From: Candidatus Vogelbacteria bacterium
GTDB taxonomy: Bacteria > Patescibacteriota > Minisyncoccia > Phycocordibacterales > XYD1-FULL-46-19
Assembly (NCBI GenBank): GCA_903825615.1
Contig: CAIKBK010000027.1
Location: forward strand, 1-8,220
DNA length: 8,220 bases
Reading direction: 5' to 3'
Of this stretch, positions 5,706 through 8,220 are shown one piece after another. The first letter of the stretch is position 1; each line of letters opens with the position of its first letter. Position numbers and translations under genes: made by a program. The notes beneath the pieces were generated by a model, which searched no databases, had not been told where the DNA came from, and was given only the letters and a program-made list of their open reading frames with translations.

Positions 5706-6743
5706 GTGAAAAAGATTTGGTTAACCCCAATTTTTCTATTGTTTTTGCTAGTCGCCCAAACGGCCGAAGGCAGCGTTTGGTCTACCCTTTTGGACTTTTT
5801 TACAAACTCAGTTAGTCAGGTTAATGCCCTGGTTAAGCAAGAGGAAGAGCTAAAAACTGAGACTAATTCACAGAATCTTGACTTGCCCGAACCAACCATG
5901 AGTCTTGCCACTAGTTCGCCTAAAACAGAGCTCGATCAGACAATTACTGGTGGGGTGGCCATTGTCCCAGAAAACGGTCCCCTTGGCACCGCCGCTGATC
6001 TTAAAGATAATCAAGCGCCGTCAGATTTGATTAGTGTTTATACTGTTCACTCAGGTGATACGGTAGAAATGGTGGCTAGTATGTTCAATGTTTCTCCTAA
6101 TACCGTGCGTTGGGCTAACGATCTGAAGAAGGGCGCGATTATTAAAGAAGGTGATAATTTAGTTATTCTCCCGGTTACCGGTGTGCAACATATTGTAATT
6201 AAAGGGGAGACGCTCAAGGGTCTGGCTACTAAGTATGGTGGCGATATCGAAGAAATTGCTAATTATAACGAGCTCGATTTAACCAAAGACTTAGTGGTTG
6301 GTAGTACGGTTATTATTCCCGATGGTGAAGAGAGTGTCATTGTTTCTAGTACGAAAGTTGGCCAGAGGGTGCCGACTAAATATACCGGTCCAAGTTATAG
6401 CGGTTATTATCTGCGACCAATTAGTGGTGGCCGAAGAACACAAGGTCTTCATGGTCATAATGGTGTGGACTTGGCGGCGCCAATTGGTACCCCGATTTAC
6501 GCCTCGGCTTCGGGGCGGGTAATTATTGCCAAGAATAGTGGTTGGAATGGTGGTTATGGTAAGTATATTGTTATCGCCCACCCTAACGGGACGCAGACCC
6601 TCTATGCGCACATGAACAGTGTTGCCACTTCTGTCGGGGTATCTGTCACCAAGGGAGACGGCATTGGTCAACTCGGTTCAACTGGACGTTCAACTGGTCC
6701 TCATGTCCACTTTGAAGTTCGTGGGGCTGCGAATCCTTTTTAG
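5706..6743 (+). CDS. Secreted or membrane-anchored M23 endopeptidase with two LysM domains, 345 aa
   Basis: A zinc metallo-endopeptidase of the LytM/lysostaphin type (M23), which cuts peptide cross-bridges of peptidoglycan or activates amidases in cell-wall remodelling. Residues 1-22 are a signal sequence or membrane anchor (MKKIW, then a hydrophobic LTPIFLLFLLVAQTA). Residues about 23-108 are a low-complexity Ser/Thr/Glu/Pro linker. LysM 1 (about 110-156) opens with VYTVHSGDTVEMVA, and LysM 2 (about 160-205) with QHIVIKGETLKGLATKYG; both end in the typical ILP/IIP. The M23 domain (about 233-345) keeps the zinc ligands H251 and D255 (HNGVD) and H335, and the catalytic H302 (LYAHMN) and H333 (HVHFE). 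It should therefore be active. The domain ends very soon after the HVHFE motif (VRGAANPF, then TAG). The GTG start is chosen because the signal sequence begins there and no other start fits; there is no spaced SD. An own promoter separates it from the VirD4-like gene. Confidence 0.93.
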   Translation: MKKIWLTPIFLLFLLVAQTAEGSVWSTLLDFFTNSVSQVNALVKQEEELKTETNSQNLDLPEPTMSLATSSPKTELDQTITGGVAIVPENGPLGTAADLKDNQAPSDLISVYTVHSGDTVEMVASMFNVSPNTVRWANDLKKGAIIKEGDNLVILPVTGVQHIVIKGETLKGLATKYGGDIEEIANYNELDLTKDLVVGSTVIIPDGEESVIVSSTKVGQRVPTKYTGPSYSGYYLRPISGGRRTQGLHGHNGVDLAAPIGTPIYASASGRVIIAKNSGWNGGYGKYIVIAHPNGTQTLYAHMNSVATSVGVSVTKGDGIGQLGSTGRSTGPHVHFEVRGAANPF

Positions 6744-6749
6744 GCGCTC

Positions 6750-6900
6750 GGCTTAGATAATTTTGAAAACCACACAAAAATCTCCGGCGAAGATTTTTGC
6801 TCGCGTTTCGCGTTGCCGTTTCGCCTTCGCACTGCTGTGCCTAAAAAGGCGAAAACCCTGCCGGCAACAACTCCACGAGGCTTTTCAAAATTACTAATCC
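6750..6900. mobile_element. 151-bp inverted-repeat element with internal hairpins (MITE-like or structured RNA; class uncertain)
   Basis: The left arm (6750-6771) and right arm (6879-6900) are imperfect inverted repeats of about 21 bp. The core AATTTTGAAAA (6759-6769) pairs perfectly with TTTTCAAAATT (6882-6892), flanked by GGcTTAGaT and its complement with single-base differences or gaps. Inside lie a 9-bp hairpin (6775-6783 with 6791-6799) and a nested stem: GTTGCCG (6812-6818) with CGGCAAC (6862-6868), then TTTCGCCTT (6819-6827) with AAGGCGAAA (6846-6854), capped by GCAC-TGCT-GTGC (6829-6840). CGCT occurs one base outside each arm (6745-6748, 6902-6905), possibly a short target duplication, though 4 bp is weak. 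No ORF is inside. It begins 6 bases after the M23 stop codon. It could be a non-autonomous transposable element, a repetitive palindrome of REP/BIME type, or a non-coding RNA with a three-way junction. The pairing is directly visible; its nature is not. Confidence 0.55.
6775..6799 (+). terminator. Hairpin with terminal U-run after the M23 gene
   Basis: CAAAAATCT (6775-6783) pairs with AGATTTTTG (6791-6799) around a CCGGCGA loop. The descending arm supplies a run of five T's. It lies 31 nt after the M23 stop codon and could end that transcript in either orientation. It also forms one branch inside the larger inverted-repeat element, so its role is ambiguous. Confidence 0.4.
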
Positions 6901-6909
6901 TCGCTTAAA

Positions 6910-6923
6910 CGAAGAAATCTTCG
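6910..6923. repeat. Short palindrome just outside the inverted-repeat element
   Basis: CGAAGA (6910-6915) and TCTTCG (6918-6923) form a perfect palindrome around AA. The neighbouring AAATCTTCGC (6915-6924) is also the complement of GCGAAGATTT at 6787-6796 inside the element, so it could pair with that hairpin. CGCTTAAA and CGCTTGAA flank the palindrome as an imperfect direct repeat. It may be part of the element or a relic of it. Confidence 0.4.
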
Positions 6924-6950
6924 CTTGAATGCAACCTCAATTTTTGCTAA

Positions 6951-6986
6951 CTTGGTCTTGGAAATTGGAACTTAACACTGACCAAG
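6951..6986 (+). repeat. Leader stem-loop immediately before the RBS of the zinc-ribbon gene
   Basis: CTTGGTC (6951-6957) is perfectly complementary to GACCAAG (6980-6986), with a 22-nt loop. The SD AGGAGG (6989-6994) begins 3 nt after the stem. It may be a leader structure that affects translation. I see no convincing -10/-35 pair in 6925-6980 for this gene. Confidence 0.45.
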
Positions 6987-6988
6987 AA

Positions 6989-6994
6989 AGGAGG
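6989..6994 (+). promoter_or_regulatory. Consensus ribosome binding site of the zinc-ribbon gene
   Basis: AGGAGG with a 5-nt spacer to the ATG at 7000-7002. It fixes the start in a reading frame different from the one that carries most of the protein, and so exposes the frameshift at 7034-7040. Confidence 0.85.
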
Positions 6995-6999
6995 CAGAG

Positions 7000-7330
7000 A
7001 TGCCAGAAGAATCATTTATCCAGCCTCCCGATTGGGGGGGTGAAATGGAATCCACAGATTCCGTATGATGGTTTCAAGACTTGTCCACATTGTGGTTGTG
7101 ACTTGTATTTTCACGCAGAAGATAGAGGTAAGAACTGGTTTTGTTACATGGTGGGTTTTTCTTCGACTATTCCCAGAAAGACCTCTCGTAGCAAAATTGT
7201 CGGCATCTTCATTCTTGATTGTCCAAGATGCCAGACCAAGTTTTGGCACCACGCCAGTTTGTTAAATTGCGAAAATGCTCGTGGACTCTGTCCATATTGG
7301 CCAAAAGGTGAGAATGGTCAGCCACTCTGA
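7000..7330 (+). CDS. Small zinc-ribbon protein, about 109 aa if the frame is restored; frameshift at a G7 run
   Basis: Family not recognised. From the SD-supported ATG (7000) the frame reads MPEESFIQPPDWGG and stops at TGA 7066-7068 after 22 codons. One base out of step, the other frame reads on from the run of seven G's (7034-7040) as VKWNPQIPYDGFKTCPHCG to TGA 7328-7330. With six G's the two parts join into one 109-residue protein. It has CPHC (28-31) plus C33, and CPRC (74-77) followed by FWHH (81-84). These look like the two halves of a zinc ribbon. C48, C90 and C97 are additional. No signal peptide or membrane segment is seen; it is probably a soluble nucleic-acid- or protein-binding zinc ribbon, which is inference from the fold type only. 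The break may be a sequencing error, a phase-variable tract, a real mutation or recoding. Alternatively, translation starts at GTG 7040 (96 aa) and 7000-7068 is an overlapping leader peptide. A terminator overlaps the stop. Confidence 0.65.
7034..7040 (+). other. G7 homopolymer at the frame break
   Basis: Seven consecutive G's join the SD-supported frame to the conserved-looking zinc-ribbon frame. Deleting one G (or adding two) restores one continuous ORF. Homopolymers of this length are typical sites of sequencing indels and also of slipped-strand phase variation. Confidence 0.8.
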
Positions 7331-7350
7331 GAGGAGTGGCTTTGCTTTTT
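7320..7350 (+). terminator. Intrinsic terminator overlapping the stop codon of the zinc-ribbon gene
   Basis: AGCCACTC (7320-7327) pairs perfectly with GAGTGGCT (7334-7341) around TGAGAG, followed by TTTGCTTTTT (7341-7350). The TGA stop (7328-7330) is in the loop, so coding sequence forms the ascending arm. It also lies between two convergent genes and ends within the TAA stop of the ComM gene (7351-7349). Confidence 0.85.
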
Positions 7351-8220
7351 ATTCAAAAATATTTTTAGGGCGGTATTGGAGAGCCTCGAGGAGGTGAGCA
7401 TCTTGGATATTGTCAGAGCCAGCGAGGTCGGCAATAGTCCGAGCCAGTTTGATAATGCGGTGATAGGCGCGGGCCGATAAGTTTAGACGGCGAGCCGAAT
7501 CATTTAGGAGTTGAGTACTAGAGTCGGAGAGCGGGGCGTATTTTTTAATTTCTTTAACCCCCATCTCGCCATTAGTGCTAACATTTTTTATATCAGCAAA
7601 TCTTTTATTCTGTTTTTCGCGCGCAATAAGTACACGCTGTCTAATTTTATCAGACGACTCTCCTTCGAGTTTGGTGCTGGATAGCTCTTCATGTTTGATT
7701 TGTGGTACATCCAACCAAATGTCGATGCGATCAATAATTGGCCCCGAGACCTTGCGACTATATTTTTGAATTTGCGACTGGGTACAAGTACACTCTTTGA
7801 CCCGTGAACCGCGGAAGCCACAAGGGCAAGGATTAAGGGCAGCGACGAGTAAGAAACTAGCCGGGAAATTCATTGAACCCCGGGCGCGCGCCACACTTAT
7901 TACTCGGTCTTCCAGTGGCTGACGCAGGGCCTCAATCACCTTTTTATCAAACTCGGGGAACTCATCTAAGAAGAGCACTCCACGATGAGCCAAAGTTATC
8001 TCGCCTGGTTTGGGCCAAGCACCTCCGCCAACGAGCGAGACATAGGATGAGGTGTGGTGGGGTGAGCGGAAGGGTGGCTCGGTTATTAATTCTTCATTTA
8101 AGGCGCTGGTGGCTGAGTGAATACCGGTTACCTCAATAATTTGGTCAATGGTAAGCGGGGGCATAATAATGGTGAAGGCGCGGGCCAGCAAGGTTTTGCC
8201 GGTACCGGGTGGCCCGTACA
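7349..8220 (-). CDS. comM: YifB/ComM family Mg-chelatase-like AAA+ ATPase, C-terminal part (5' end beyond the right edge)
   Basis: The frame is open to the right edge; about 290 C-terminal residues of a protein usually near 500 are present. The first visible codons give the Walker A YGPPGTGKTLLARAF (about 8219-8175), so the true start lies outside the window in the usual N-terminal Lon-protease-like domain. Next come RSPHHTSSYVSLVGGG, then Walker B GVLFLDEFPEF, RQPLEDRVISVARARG, the sensor and cysteine motif NPCPCGFRG with CTCTQSQIQKY, the arginine-containing SGPIIDRIDIWLDVP, and the C-terminal Mg-chelatase helical domain (LSARAYHRIIKLARTIADL to LLEALQYRP). ComM is known in transformable bacteria as a hexameric branch-migration helicase that promotes integration of incoming single-stranded DNA. 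The name YifB is used where that role is untested. The gene converges on the zinc-ribbon gene, with 18 nt between the stop codons. Family assignment is firm; the role in transformation is inferred. Confidence 0.95.
   Translation of the reverse strand, partial: YGPPGTGKTLLARAFTIIMPPLTIDQIIEVTGIHSATSALNEELITEPPFRSPHHTSSYVSLVGGGAWPKPGEITLAHRGVLFLDEFPEFDKKVIEALRQPLEDRVISVARARGSMNFPASFLLVAALNPCPCGFRGSRVKECTCTQSQIQKYSRKVSGPIIDRIDIWLDVPQIKHEELSSTKLEGESSDKIRQRVLIAREKQNKRFADIKNVSTNGEMGVKEIKKYAPLSDSSTQLLNDSARRLNLSARAYHRIIKLARTIADLAGSDNIQDAHLLEALQYRPKNIFE

Noticed and set aside
6291..6671. Minus-strand ORF of 126 codons antisense to the M23 catalytic domain
   Set aside because: It is a mirror of a strongly conserved coding region, rich in Thr/Arg/Asn in the manner of antisense translations, with no RBS or promoter.
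6782..6790. CTCCGGCGA shared by the 6775-6799 hairpin loop and the terminator loop near 410-421
   Set aside because: A 9-base match between two places in 8 kb on two strands is expected by chance; the surrounding stems are unrelated.
6801..6870. Possible CRISPR-like or tandem repeat, because GTTTCGC occurs at 6805-6811 and again at 6818-6824
   Set aside because: Only two 7-nt copies 13 nt apart, both inside the palindromic element; no repeat-spacer pattern and no cas gene.
6929..6999. N-terminal extension of the zinc-ribbon frame upstream to the ATG at 6929
   Set aside because: That ATG has no SD, the extension runs through the leader stem-loop and the SD itself, and its translation is Gln/Arg/Leu-rich without coding character. 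The SD-supported start is at 7000 in the other frame.
7873..8139. Plus-strand ORF of 88 codons at the right end
   Set aside because: Antisense shadow of the conserved ComM AAA+ core, Arg/Leu-rich, no RBS.

Overview
The window looks like a chromosomal stretch from a bacterium of the Candidate Phyla Radiation (Patescibacteria, probably Parcubacteria-like). This is an inference from family recognition, not a database result. The basis is moderate to low GC, the pairing of a small coiled-coil protein with a large one-TM VirD4/TraG-like ATPase, weak or missing Shine-Dalgarno (SD) sites before several housekeeping genes, and the overall protein style. The standard code appears to be used: TGA acts as a stop at 7328-7330 and is not read through in any of the large genes.

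Layout from left to right. (1) Minus strand, 1-357: the first 119 codons of the 16S rRNA dimethyltransferase gene rsmA, cut by the window edge. (2) Minus, 429-824: an unrecognised 131-residue protein with a consensus SD and its own intrinsic terminator. (3) Minus, 881-2791: a compact UvrD/PcrA-type superfamily 1 helicase. (4) A divergent intergenic region, 2792-2877, with a good forward promoter and a GC-rich leader hairpin. (5) Plus, 2878-5642: a two-gene unit with a TAATG stop/start overlap, coding for a small coiled-coil protein and a VirD4/TraG-like coupling ATPase. (6) Plus, 5706-6743: an exported tandem-LysM M23 endopeptidase under its own extended -10 promoter, possibly leaderless. (7) 6744-6999: a non-coding stretch dominated by a 151-bp inverted-repeat element with internal hairpins. 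(8) Plus, 7000-7330: a small zinc-ribbon protein whose frame is broken at a seven-G run, followed by a clear terminator. (9) Minus, 7349-8220: the C-terminal part of a YifB/ComM AAA+ ATPase, cut by the right edge.

Functionally, the large genes concern DNA handling (UvrD helicase, VirD4-like DNA pump, ComM, which is known to promote branch migration during natural transformation) and envelope remodelling (LysM-M23). RsmA is a ribosome-maturation gene. A DNA-uptake or transfer theme is possible but only inferred, because no other type IV secretion or pilus gene is present here.

The less explained parts are the two small stand-alone genes (429-824 and 7000-7330), the 6750-6900 inverted-repeat element, and promoters placed almost on top of the start codons of rsmA and the M23 gene.
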